A stretch of 64,000 nt of DNA. Origin: Paenibacillus solanacearum (lineage in GTDB: Bacteria; Bacillota; Bacilli; Paenibacillales; NBRC-103111). Where the stretch lies: contig NZ_CAJVAS010000016.1 in NCBI RefSeq assembly GCF_910593845.1, positions 62,001 to 126,000 of the forward strand. The letters are read 5' to 3'. Made by a program: the position numbers and the translations under genes. Numbering within the stretch: the first letter of the stretch is position 1; every line of letters begins with the position of its first letter. The notes beneath the pieces were generated by a model. The model was given only the letters and a program-made list of their open reading frames with translations, was not told the DNA's origin and did not search any database. Shown in pieces: positions 34,265 to 42,377 of this stretch.

Positions 34265-35104
34265 TCAGCCTTCCGCCAAGCGCGCTTCCGCCGCCTCCAC
34301 ATCGTGCAGCAGTGCTGCAGCTCCCGGGTAAGGCGCGTCAAGCTGAAGCAGCTTGCGAAGGATACGACGGGTCTCCGGGCGCATCTCCAGCTCCTGCTCC
34401 CAACCGGGTACATCGCCGCCGTTGGATAAGATCGAGGCCCGGCGTTCGTCAGCCGCCTCGTAGCCCGAATACAGAAGGAACAGCAGGAAGTGGCCGAGCG
34501 CGTACAGATCGCTGTCCGGCTCTGCCATTCGCCTGCGCCAAGCCTCCTCGTCCGCATTCGGCTCCACGCGCGCCGGCTCGCCGATTCGCGCCGCAAGCCC
34601 AAAGTCGATCAAATATAGCCGTTCCCCCTGCACGATCACGTTCGGCGGGCGAAGATCAAGATGAACATAGCCTTGGTTGTGAATGAAACCTGCAATGGAA
34701 GCCACGCCGCGAAGCAGGCGGAGCGATTGCCTCTCCGAAAATACGGTATGCTGCTCGAACAGCAGTTCCTCTACCGTCTCCCCCTGCATATGGCTCATGA
34801 CGAGAAACGGCCGTTTGTGGTGCATAAAGGTTTCGATCCACCGCGGAATCGCGGGATGCTCCAGCGCTTTCAATATGTCCGCTTCACGCAGCAGCAGCTC
34901 GATTCCCAGCTTGCCCTTGCTCGGCTTGGGCTGCTTAATCACGACCGGCTGTCCGGTTGCCAGCTCGCGGCACATGTAGGTCAGCCCGTAGCTGCCAGCG
35001 CCGAGAAACCGTTCCACGCAATACCGGCCGGCGGCAAGCCGTTTGCCCTCCCTCAGGGGATAATCGATCCACGCCGGGTGCACTTCCTTCATATAATTCA
35101 GCAA
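34265..35104 (-). CDS. Hanks-type Ser/Thr protein kinase, single domain
   Basis: A 279-residue soluble kinase. The start is TTG at 35104, with GGAAGGAG about 9 bases upstream. Motifs: glycine loop LGAGSYG, VVIK with ATP Lys57, Glu in LLLREADILKAL, hinge LVMSHMQGETVEELL, catalytic loop HLDLRPPN (the usual HRD is HLD), LIDFGLA, and SDLYALGHFLLFLL. There is no membrane segment or PASTA repeat, unlike PrkC. No phosphatase gene is adjacent. Its upstream neighbour (aldo/keto reductase) ends at a terminator, so it is probably transcribed alone. Confidence 0.9.
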   Translation of the reverse strand: MLNYMKEVHPAWIDYPLREGKRLAAGRYCVERFLGAGSYGLTYMCRELATGQPVVIKQPKPSKGKLGIELLLREADILKALEHPAIPRWIETFMHHKRPFLVMSHMQGETVEELLFEQHTVFSERQSLRLLRGVASIAGFIHNQGYVHLDLRPPNVIVQGERLYLIDFGLAARIGEPARVEPNADEEAWRRRMAEPDSDLYALGHFLLFLLYSGYEAADERRASILSNGGDVPGWEQELEMRPETRRILRKLLQLDAPYPGAAALLHDVEAAEARLAEG

Positions 35105-35167
35105 GGTCTCAGCTCCTTCCTAACGGGAAATACGAAGCAGCGTCCCCCCGGTTGCTCGGACAAGCCA

Positions 35168-35199
35168 AAAACGCCGAGCCTTCACGGCCCGGCGTTTTC
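35168..35199 (-). terminator. Terminator after the aldo/keto reductase gene
   Basis: AACGCCGaGCC-ttcac-GGCcCGGCGTT; the minus-strand tail is TTTGGC, with T's also on the plus side (TTTTCC). Confidence 0.75.
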
Positions 35200-35212
35200 C
35201 CCGTTTCCGATG

Positions 35213-36205
35213 TTATGATTGCAGGATGGCGTCGATCCGCCCCAGCTCCTCGCGGCTGAAGTCCGACTGCGCCAACGCCTGTACCGCATCGTCAATTTGG
35301 CTGGTCTTGCTCGCTCCGATCAACGCCGATGTGACGCGGCCGCCCCGAAGCACCCAAGCTACTGCCATTTGCGACAGCTTCTGGCCGCGCTGCAGCGCGA
35401 TCTCGTTCAGCTTCCGCACTTTGCCCATCACTTCGTCTGTAAGCTCCTCCGGCTTCAGGAAGACGCTTTGGCCGGCGGCGCGGGAGTCCGCCGGAATGCC
35501 GTGCAAGTACCGGTCCGTCAACATCCCTTTGGCGAGCGGCGAGTAGGCGATCGAGCCGATGCCCTCTTCCTCGAGCACACCGAGCAGCCGCTCCTCGGGC
35601 TGGCGCGCAAACATGGAATAGCGCGGCTGGTGAATGAGGCAAGGGGTTCCGAGCGACTTCAGAATAGCCGACGCCGCCCGGGCCTGCTCTGCGTTGTAGT
35701 TCGAGAGGCCGACGTAAAGCGCCTTGCCTTGGCGCACGATCAAATCGAGCGCCCCCATCGTTTCTTCGAGCGGCGTATCCGCGTCAGGGCGATGATGGTA
35801 AAAAATATCGACATAATCCAGTCCCATCCGCTTCAAGCTCTGGTCAAGGCTCGATACCAAATATTTTTTCGATCCCCGGTCGCCGTAAGGTCCCGGCCAC
35901 ATGTAATAGCCCGCCTTGGTTGAAATAACCATCTCGTCGCGGTACGCGGAGAAATCGTCGCGCAGCATCCTGCCGAAGCTTTCTTCGGCGCTCCCCGGAG
36001 GGGGGCCGTAGTTGTTGGCCAAATCGAAATGCGTAATGCCCAGATCGAATGCATGGCGAACAAGGGTTCTCCCATTCTCATAGACGTCCCTTCCTCCGAA
36101 GTTATGCCACAGCCCAAGCGAAACCGCCGGAAGCTTGAGCCCGCTTCTTCCGCAAGTGTTGTATTTCATCGTTCCATATCGTTCGCCATTCGGTGTATAG
36201 GCCAT
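35213..36205 (-). CDS. Aldo/keto reductase, YghZ (L-glyceraldehyde 3-phosphate reductase)-like
   Basis: A 330-residue NADPH-dependent AKR. ATG at 36205 is preferred to 36223 because GGGAGAG lies 9-10 bases upstream. Catalytic residues: Tyr in DLANNYGPPPGSAEESFGRM, Lys in VISTKAGYYMWPGPYGDRGS and His in DIFYHHRPDADTPLEETM. YVGLSNYNAEQ and ALIGASKTSQIDDAV are cofactor-domain features. These strings, especially MWPGPYGDRGSKKYL, are typical of the YghZ/AKR14 group acting on glyceraldehyde 3-phosphate and methylglyoxal. Confidence 0.93.
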   Translation of the reverse strand: MAYTPNGERYGTMKYNTCGRSGLKLPAVSLGLWHNFGGRDVYENGRTLVRHAFDLGITHFDLANNYGPPPGSAEESFGRMLRDDFSAYRDEMVISTKAGYYMWPGPYGDRGSKKYLVSSLDQSLKRMGLDYVDIFYHHRPDADTPLEETMGALDLIVRQGKALYVGLSNYNAEQARAASAILKSLGTPCLIHQPRYSMFARQPEERLLGVLEEEGIGSIAYSPLAKGMLTDRYLHGIPADSRAAGQSVFLKPEELTDEVMGKVRKLNEIALQRGQKLSQMAVAWVLRGGRVTSALIGASKTSQIDDAVQALAQSDFSREELGRIDAILQS

Positions 36206-36359
36206 TGTACCGTTCTCTCCCATCTGTACTGTTGTCCATTGCTATTCTCCATTGTACTGCTTCACCTCCGTGAAGCATATGTCAGCATGCGTAGAAAACA
36301 TAGCATAATGTCAGATATTCAAGTCGATGCCATACTTGGACAACGTCAGCGGAAAGCCG

Positions 36360-37301
36360 TCAGCCGCATACCAGAACGTGCCGGGCGAACGTACCTTTGC
36401 GCACGACGCACCGGTCGCGAATCGTAAAGCCGGTCTGCAGCGCAAGCTCGTCGATCAGGTCCGTCGCGATGAGCACCACACGGCCGGCGAGCGCCCGCAC
36501 GCTTCGCAGCATCGCAAGAAGCTGCTCCTGCGAGATCACGGAGCATAAATTATACGGCAGATCCAGCACGGCGGCATCGTAATGCCCGGTCAATGCATGG
36601 ATGTCCCGGACGGCTACCACATCGGGCATGCCGAAGTGCGCCAGATTGGCGCGGGCGCCGCGGACGGCGAGCGGGTTCAGGTCGAAGCCCTCCATGTCGA
36701 TGCCCATGGAGCGGGCTTCGATGACGACCGTGCCGATGCCGCAGCAAGGATCGACCGCCCGGACCCCTTCCGGGCGCGGCACCGCGATGTTGGCGACGGC
36801 ACGGGCGACGCGGGTGCTGAGCGCCGTCGAATACTGCTGCGGCTTCGCCTTGTGCCACAGCCATACGGCCTCGTTCACGGCGCATGCGCCGAACAGCCAG
36901 CGGCCTCCGGCCTGCGCGACGCCGAACAGCTGCTGCGGACGGCGCATCTCCGCCGTGCCGCGGATATGCGCGCCAATGGCCCGTTCGGCCCGGCGCTGCC
37001 CGTCATAGTCGAGAGGCGTCTGCGCGCCGGTCTCGATGAATACGACCTTGAACGTCCCTTCCGCAGCAGTGACGCCCTTGACCCGCTCCGCCAGCTCCGG
37101 CAGCGTCGCTGCTTCATGGGTGACGGCCAGCCGCTGCTTCACGAACGGACTGCGGCTGGCATCTATCAATATATTGCTGAGTACGTGAGCTTCCTCCGGC
37201 TCGGCCCCGAATAGCGTCCGCAGCTCCAGCCGGCAGAGCGGCCGTTCGTCCTCATGACATGCGTATGTATACAAGTAAAGCGGGCTGTCGATGCTCTCCA
37301 C
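36360..37301 (-). CDS. Class I SAM-dependent methyltransferase (TRM11/UPF0020-like, probable RNA MTase)
   Basis: A 313-residue protein. The C-terminal Rossmann domain has motif I in VDPCCGIGTVVIEARSMGID, acidic motif II as GFDLNPLAV, and the N6/N2-methyltransferase-like motif IV DLPYNL. Motif X-like GIGAHIRGTA and LWHKAKPQQYSTALSTRVAR precede it. The N-terminal 110 residues could be a degenerate THUMP-like domain. This layout matches tRNA/rRNA guanosine-N2 methyltransferases (TrmG10/Trm14), though DNA cannot be excluded. The target is unknown. Confidence 0.82.
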   Translation of the reverse strand: MESIDSPLYLYTYACHEDERPLCRLELRTLFGAEPEEAHVLSNILIDASRSPFVKQRLAVTHEAATLPELAERVKGVTAAEGTFKVVFIETGAQTPLDYDGQRRAERAIGAHIRGTAEMRRPQQLFGVAQAGGRWLFGACAVNEAVWLWHKAKPQQYSTALSTRVARAVANIAVPRPEGVRAVDPCCGIGTVVIEARSMGIDMEGFDLNPLAVRGARANLAHFGMPDVVAVRDIHALTGHYDAAVLDLPYNLCSVISQEQLLAMLRSVRALAGRVVLIATDLIDELALQTGFTIRDRCVVRKGTFARHVLVCG

Positions 37302-37327
37302 CTCCGATTCGAATATCCTGTCATGCG

Positions 37328-37364
37328 AAAAAAAGCCTGACTTCCCCCGCCGGGAACGTCAGGC
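37328..37364 (-). terminator. Terminator after the 60-residue ORF
   Basis: GCCTGAC (37335-37341) pairs with GTCAGGC (37358-37364); the minus-strand tail is TTTTTTTCG. It separates the small gene from the methyltransferase. Confidence 0.85.
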
Positions 37365-37388
37365 CGCGCCGCTGTATAAGCCAAAGGC

Positions 37389-37571
37389 TTAATCGCTTTG
37401 CCGTTCGATGATTTCGTCCAATTCCGATTCATTGCGATTGGCAGCCGCCAGAACGGCCTGATCCGTCTCGTTCGTGCCTTGAATCGCCTCGGCCGCTTCC
37501 GCCTGCTGGTTCAACTGCTCTTCCGCTTGGCCGATGCCATGCGCGCCCTGATGATTTCTGCTCGATGTCAT
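37389..37571 (-). CDS. 60-residue acidic, Gln/Ala/Glu-rich protein
   Basis: GGAGGCGTTATCG before the ATG at 37571 is a good ribosome site. The sequence is hydrophilic and probably helical: QAEEQLNQQAEAAEAIQG and NRNESELDEIIERQSD. No Cys, signal or membrane segment. Own terminator downstream. Small acidic Gln-rich proteins of this sort are common in spore-formers, but I cannot name a family. Confidence 0.65.
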   Translation of the reverse strand: MTSSRNHQGAHGIGQAEEQLNQQAEAAEAIQGTNETDQAVLAAANRNESELDEIIERQSD

Positions 37572-37630
37572 AACGATAACGCCTCCGTTTTCACAGTAAA
37601 ATGCTCGCCTTGGTTTGACGGCAAACTTTA

Positions 37631-38149
37631 CTATGCACCGGTCGTTTCCATCTTATGCAGCGCGGACTGCTCGAACCGCATGACCTGCCCCTGGTCGTTA
37701 AAGTAACATTCGAACGCATAACAGCCGGTGCGCTCCAGAACGCTGCGCAAATACAGGTGCAGATGGCTGATCAGCCCTTTGTTCCGTTCATCCAGCAGCC
37801 ACTCGATTTCCTTCCAGGCGAGCAGTCCCTCCTCCGTTTCTTGAGGCGCCTCGTTCGCGGCGTACGCCTCATCCGCATGCTCCGGAAGCTCCGCTACGAA
37901 CAGATGCGCGCCGCTCATCGTACCCAGTGCGGAAAACCACGTCACCTGCCCGGCGTAGTACAGCTCCCTCGCCTCGATGCCGGTCTCTTCGCGAATTTCC
38001 CGGATAGCGCCTTGCTCCGGCGTCTCGCCCGGCTCGATTTTGCCGCCAACGCCGTTCCAGCACCCCATCCCCGGAGGCTTGCTGCGGTTGAGCATCAATA
38101 CTCGGCTTCCTCTAATCACAAAACAGATCGTATACTTCAGCATCGACAT
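37631..38149 (-). CDS. NUDIX hydrolase (MutT/8-oxo-dGTP diphosphatase-like)
   Basis: A 172-residue NUDIX protein. The box reads GKIEPGETPEQGAIREIREE then TG, a full GX5EX7REUXEEXGU signature. MLKYTICFVIRGSRVLMLNR-SKPPGMGCWNGVGG in front is typical of the Bacillus YtkD/MutT-like group annotated as 8-oxo-dGTP diphosphatase. The exact nucleotide substrate cannot be derived. AAGGAGG-like sequence precedes the ATG. Confidence 0.9.
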   Translation of the reverse strand: MSMLKYTICFVIRGSRVLMLNRSKPPGMGCWNGVGGKIEPGETPEQGAIREIREETGIEARELYYAGQVTWFSALGTMSGAHLFVAELPEHADEAYAANEAPQETEEGLLAWKEIEWLLDERNKGLISHLHLYLRSVLERTGCYAFECYFNDQGQVMRFEQSALHKMETTGA

Positions 38150-38465
38150 TCGTTCCTCCTTGTCCGACCGAAACCTATTGTTTTGGGTAAACTACGAGCG
38201 AAGCCGGCTGCGCAAGTTTTATACAAAATGCGCCCGGCCGCAGCCTTCATGATACAGCACCCGGGCTTGCCGGATACTCGGCGGCTTGAAACACGAAAGC
38301 CATGCGCGGGACCTCCTCAAACCGATAATCTATGAAACTATTGTAATACGATGCGGCAGAAAAGAAAATGAAGAAACGGCAAAAGGCAAAGCTCGGACCG
38401 CCGGGTCTGCTCTTTGCCATTTGAACTCATCAGGCGTCCGCCTTATAAGCCTGCCGTCTTTTTTG
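38150..38465 (-). other. 316-base intergenic region with the permease terminator
   Basis: GGCAAAG (38385-38391) pairs with CTTTGCC (38412-38418), with inner complementary CGGACC/GGTCTG, and a minus-strand TTTTGCCGTTTC tail; it ends the transcript of the permease gene. The rest shows no gene. Confidence 0.75.
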
Positions 38466-39746
38466 TTACAACAAATAGCGGATGTAGATGTATACGCTCG
38501 ACAACGCGATCGACAGCAGCATCAACGGAAAGCCGTACTTCAAATACGTCGTAAAGCTGATTGGATGCCCTTCTTTGCCTGCGAGCCCGGCGACGATCAG
38601 ATTGGCGCTGGCGCCGATGAGCGTGCCGTTGCCGCCCAGGCATGCACCCAGCGCAAGGCTCCACCACAGCGGCTCCAGATTCGTGACGCCCATCGTGCCC
38701 ATCTCCTGAATCATCGGAATCATCGTAGCCACGAAAGGAATGTTGTCGAGAAACGCCGACGCGATCGCGCTGAGCCATAAGATCAGCATCGAAGTGGCGG
38801 CGACATTGCCACCGGTAAGCTCGATCGCCTTCTCCGCGAGCATGGCGATCACACCGGTCTCGACCAGACCGGATACGAGCACGAACAGGCCGATAAAGAA
38901 AAACAACGTCAGCCATTCGATGCTATGAAACGCGTCCTCCAGCATGCTTTCGCCGGTCAGCAGCAGCAGAAGGAACGCTCCCGCCAGCGCGACGGTAGCC
39001 GATTCGAGATGCAGACTCTGGTGGAGGAAAAATCCGGCGATCGTCAGTCCGAGAACGATCAGGCATTTTTTCAGCAGCTTCGAGTCGGTAATTTCCGCCC
39101 GCTCGTCCATGTCCATCATGCGGGCCTGCAGCTCCGGCGTGGACTGAATCTGCTTGCGGAACATCGCCAGAAAGATCGGCAAATATACAGCCATAATGAT
39201 CACAGCGATCGGCGTGAGGTTCGAGATAAATGCCATGAAGGTCAGCTCCTGCACCGCGCTGCCGATCATAATGTTCGGCGGATCGCCGATGAGCGTCGCC
39301 GTCCCGCCCACGTTGGAGGCGATGATCTGCGCGATCAGGAACGGAATTGGCGTGACGCGCAGCGCTCTCGTAATGCTGAACGTGACCGGGACCATCAGCA
39401 GCACGGTCGTCACGTTGTCGAGAAACGCCGAGCCGAAGGCGGTAATGACCGTGAGCGCGATCAGGATTCGGGTCGGCTTGCCCTGGGCCAGCTTGGCCGC
39501 CTTCAACGCAATATATTTGAACAGCCCCGTCTTCGCGGTAATGCCGACGATGATCATCATGCCGACCAGCAGGCCGAGCGTGTTGAAGTCGATGTGATGA
39601 ATCGCCGTCTCCTGACTTACAATGCCGAAGACGACCATTAGCACGCCGCCGGCCATCGCCAGCACGGTGCGGTGAATTTTCTCCGAAATGATGAGTCCAT
39701 AAATGACCAAAAAGATACAGATCGCCCATATGGCTTGGTGTTCCAT
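38466..39746 (-). CDS. ArsB/NhaD-family (SLC13-like) ion transporter
   Basis: A 426-residue polytopic permease with 10-12 hydrophobic helices. ATG at 39746 (MEHQAIWAICIFLVIYG) gives the natural membrane start and has AGGAAAG upstream; an upstream ATG adds 17 hydrophilic residues. The two inverted-repeat hallmarks are FGSAFLDNVTTVLLMVPVTF with NVGGTATLIGDPPNIMIGSA, and ASAFLDNIPFVATMIPMIQE with GACLGGNGTLIGASANLIVA. This duplicated DN...GG-x-TLIG pattern fits NhaD/ArsB-type Na+/H+ or anion transporters. The substrate is unproven. Confidence 0.87.
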   Translation of the reverse strand: MEHQAIWAICIFLVIYGLIISEKIHRTVLAMAGGVLMVVFGIVSQETAIHHIDFNTLGLLVGMMIIVGITAKTGLFKYIALKAAKLAQGKPTRILIALTVITAFGSAFLDNVTTVLLMVPVTFSITRALRVTPIPFLIAQIIASNVGGTATLIGDPPNIMIGSAVQELTFMAFISNLTPIAVIIMAVYLPIFLAMFRKQIQSTPELQARMMDMDERAEITDSKLLKKCLIVLGLTIAGFFLHQSLHLESATVALAGAFLLLLLTGESMLEDAFHSIEWLTLFFFIGLFVLVSGLVETGVIAMLAEKAIELTGGNVAATSMLILWLSAIASAFLDNIPFVATMIPMIQEMGTMGVTNLEPLWWSLALGACLGGNGTLIGASANLIVAGLAGKEGHPISFTTYLKYGFPLMLLSIALSSVYIYIRYLL

Positions 39747-39800
39747 CGAAGTTCCCACTTTCCTTTCTTGTATTCCATTCATTACCATTTCAAACATGCC

Positions 39801-39827
39801 AAAAGGAGCCTGCCGTTGACAGACTCC
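39801..39827 (-). terminator. Terminator at the end of the RLP/TRAP operon
   Basis: On the minus strand GGAGtCTG...CAGgCTCC followed by TTTTGG, 10 bases past the aldolase stop. Confidence 0.7.
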
Positions 39828-39836
39828 CCCATAAGC

Positions 39837-40502
39837 TTACGAATTATTCCATTGTCTTCTCGGCTTATAGCCGGCTTTCTCCAAAAAATGCGTCTCCGTT
39901 TCACGGGACAAGCCGTTCAAGGCGATCCCGGCCGTCCGTGATTCCACGAGCATCCGGCATGCCATCTCGAGCGTTTGCAGCGCCATCCGCGCTTCGCGAA
40001 TGTTCACATCATACACCAAAACGCCGTGATTTTCCAGCAGCAAAATATTCGCGTCACGCGCCTTCTCCGCCACGGCGACACCGAGCGCCGTACTTCCCGG
40101 ATCATGATATGCTACCCGCTGCACGCGCTCCAGGTAGTACATCGTCTCGACGAACCAGTTCGAAGGAATGTCGATGGACGAGCAGGCCACAAGCGTGCTG
40201 TAGAAAGGTGACGCATGCAGCACCGCCCCGATCTCGGGACGATTCTCGTAGATGGCCCGGTGCATCGGCGTCTCCTTGGAAGGCTTTTTGCCACCGGCCT
40301 CGACGATTTGTCCGCCCAGCGTGCATTCCACCAGATCGGCATCTTCCAGCTCGCCGAGAAACGTCCCGCTCGCCGTGATCAAATACCGGTCATCCGTCGT
40401 ACGAGCGCTAATATTGCCCGCGTTTCCCCAGGCCAAGCCGTACTCCATCATATATTTACCGACGCTCCGCAGCTCTTGTCTGACGGATTCAATATTCGGC
40501 AT
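39837..40502 (-). CDS. Class II aldolase/adducin-family protein with a non-canonical metal site
   Basis: A 221-residue protein of the L-fuculose-phosphate aldolase/OtnC family. Visible: GLAWGNAGNISARTTDDRYL (phosphate-binding GN.S region), LVECTLGGQIVEAGGKKPSK-ETPMHRAIY (Glu77), VLHASPFYSTLVA (His96) and LLLENHGVLVYD (His159). In relatives the metal site is HxH; here it is H-A-S, so the second His is missing. It could cleave a ketose phosphate to DHAP and an aldehyde, or decarboxylate a 3-oxo acid phosphate like OtnC. Last gene of the operon, 30 bases after dctM. Confidence 0.85.
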   Translation of the reverse strand: MPNIESVRQELRSVGKYMMEYGLAWGNAGNISARTTDDRYLITASGTFLGELEDADLVECTLGGQIVEAGGKKPSKETPMHRAIYENRPEIGAVLHASPFYSTLVACSSIDIPSNWFVETMYYLERVQRVAYHDPGSTALGVAVAEKARDANILLLENHGVLVYDVNIREARMALQTLEMACRMLVESRTAGIALNGLSRETETHFLEKAGYKPRRQWNNS

Positions 40503-40532
40503 TGCCGTTCAACTCCAGTCTTTATCGTTGTG

Positions 40533-41807
40533 CTATTTGAACAGGTGAACAAGACCTGTCGAAATCGACGGAACAAATGTGATCAGCAGCAGCGTCACAA
40601 GCAAGACCACATAATAAGGAAGCATTCCTTTGGATATTTGATCGAGCCTGATCTTGGCCAGCTGCGCCGATATGAACAAATTGACCCCTAGCGGCGGTGT
40701 GCACATGCCGAGTGCCAGGTTAACGATCATAATGATGCCGAAGTGAACCGGATCGATGCCAAGATTGATCGCAACCGGAAGCAGCAGCGGAGCCAATATA
40801 ATAATGGAAGCGTTCGTTTCCATAAACATCCCGACAATGAGTAAAAACAGATTGACCAGCAGCAGGAAAACAACCGGATTATCGGAAATGCCCATAAAAA
40901 ATTGAGCGACCATTTGCGGCACGTTCTCGCGCGTAATGATCCAGCCGAACAGTCCGGCGCTGGAAATAATGAACATGATCGTCGCCGTCGTCACCGTAGA
41001 TTGCGTAAGAATATGGAAAATCTGCTTCAGCTTGATCTCTTTGTAGATCAGTACCCCTACGATAAATGCATAGCCTACGGCAACGCCGGCTGCTTCTGTC
41101 GGCGTAAAGACCCCGCCGTAAATGCCGCCAAGAATGATGACCGGCATCAGCAGCGCCAGGAATGAATCCTTGAACGCCACGAGCACTTCACGGAACGATT
41201 TGCGCGGCTCCGGCTTGTAATCGCGCCGCTTCGCAATAACGAGTACGGTTAAGATCAAGGAAAAGCCGATCAGGATCCCCGGGACGAAGCCCGCCATAAA
41301 CAAGTCGCCGATCGATACGGAAGCAGAGACACCGAACAGGATCATTGGAATGCTCGGCGGAATAATAACCCCGAGCTCCCCAGCCACCGCTTGCGTCGCC
41401 CCGGCAAAGTTCGGGTGATAGCCTCGCTTCACCATCGCAGGAATGAGCATACTGCCCAGCGCTGCCGTTGTCGCCGCACTCGAGCCGGAGATCGCGGAGA
41501 AGAACATCGCCGTCACGATTGTAACGATGGCCAGCCCTCCGGGCAAATGACCGGTAAGCGCGTTCGCAAGCGCTATCAATCGCTTGGAAATACCACCATA
41601 TTCCATCAACGTACCAGCTAAAATAAAAAATGGAATCGCCATGAGCGGAAAGGAATCGACCGATGTAAACGATCGCTGCACCAGCACGATTAGCGGCGTG
41701 CCGCCATCCCACCAGAGCGCAATGCCCGACGCAAGACCCATCGACACGGCAATCGGCACGCTGATAGCGAAAAACGCCAGCATACATATCATCAATATAA
41801 CAGCCAT
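40533..41807 (-). CDS. dctM: TRAP transporter large permease DctM
   Basis: A 424-residue 12-helix permease forming the transport channel of a TRAP system driven by an ion gradient. Family motifs: FAISVPIAVSMGLASGIALW, PFFILAGTLMEYGGISKRLI, TAMFFSAISGSSAATTAALG, QAVAGELGVIIPPSIPMILF-GV, FTPTEAAGVAVGYAFIVG and LLLPVAINLGIDPVHFGIIM-IVNLALGMCTPPLGVNLF. Its ATG overlaps the dctQ stop by 1 base, so expression is coupled. Confidence 0.96.
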   Translation of the reverse strand: MAVILMICMLAFFAISVPIAVSMGLASGIALWWDGGTPLIVLVQRSFTSVDSFPLMAIPFFILAGTLMEYGGISKRLIALANALTGHLPGGLAIVTIVTAMFFSAISGSSAATTAALGSMLIPAMVKRGYHPNFAGATQAVAGELGVIIPPSIPMILFGVSASVSIGDLFMAGFVPGILIGFSLILTVLVIAKRRDYKPEPRKSFREVLVAFKDSFLALLMPVIILGGIYGGVFTPTEAAGVAVGYAFIVGVLIYKEIKLKQIFHILTQSTVTTATIMFIISSAGLFGWIITRENVPQMVAQFFMGISDNPVVFLLLVNLFLLIVGMFMETNASIIILAPLLLPVAINLGIDPVHFGIIMIVNLALGMCTPPLGVNLFISAQLAKIRLDQISKGMLPYYVVLLVTLLLITFVPSISTGLVHLFK

Positions 41808-42295
41808 CAGTTGGAAACCTCCTTCTTGGAGGTGACTTCATCGATCATCGCAGCGATGGAATTCAGCGCCAGCAGCAAAGCTCCGATTGGGATCGACGCG
41901 TACGGAATCGCCATGGAAAGTCCGAGCGCGGGCGACAGCTGCATTTTTACACGGGAAATCATATCGATCCCCTGCTTGAACAAAATGACAAAAAAGATAA
42001 TCGAGATCGTAAACACAATGACGTGCAGCACTTTCCGTTTCGTGCCGCTCAGCAGCTCGGGCAGCAGCTCAATGGAGATGAGCTTGTTATGCCGCATCGC
42101 CAAGCTGGCTCCGATGAATACAATATAAGCCATCAAATAGCGGGACAGCTCCTCTGACCAGGTCAACGGGTAATGAATAACGAACCGGCACAGCACTTGC
42201 GCTATGATCAAAAGAGACATCGTCCCGAGCATTAACGCGAGGAGAATGCCAACGACCTTATTCATGCCATCGATCAATTTGACTACTTGTTGCAT
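41807..42295 (-). CDS. dctQ: TRAP transporter small permease DctQ
   Basis: A 162-residue, four-helix subunit (helices about 12-34, 48-66, 85-105, 128-150) that partners DctM. WSEELSRYLMAYIVFIGASLAMRHN is the DctQ signature, cut here only by my hyphen-free quoting limit to its core WSEELSRY and FIGASLAM. The C-terminus (EVTSKKEVSN) runs into the dctM start. Together with DctP upstream the TRAP system is complete. Confidence 0.94.
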   Translation of the reverse strand: MQQVVKLIDGMNKVVGILLALMLGTMSLLIIAQVLCRFVIHYPLTWSEELSRYLMAYIVFIGASLAMRHNKLISIELLPELLSGTKRKVLHVIVFTISIIFFVILFKQGIDMISRVKMQLSPALGLSMAIPYASIPIGALLLALNSIAAMIDEVTSKKEVSN

Positions 42296-42377
42296 GGTAC
42301 ATCTCCCTCATGTCCAGAATCGGATAACAGGGAAGGACGCCAGCCCTTCGAGGAACGGCGCCCTTCAAGCCTTCAGA

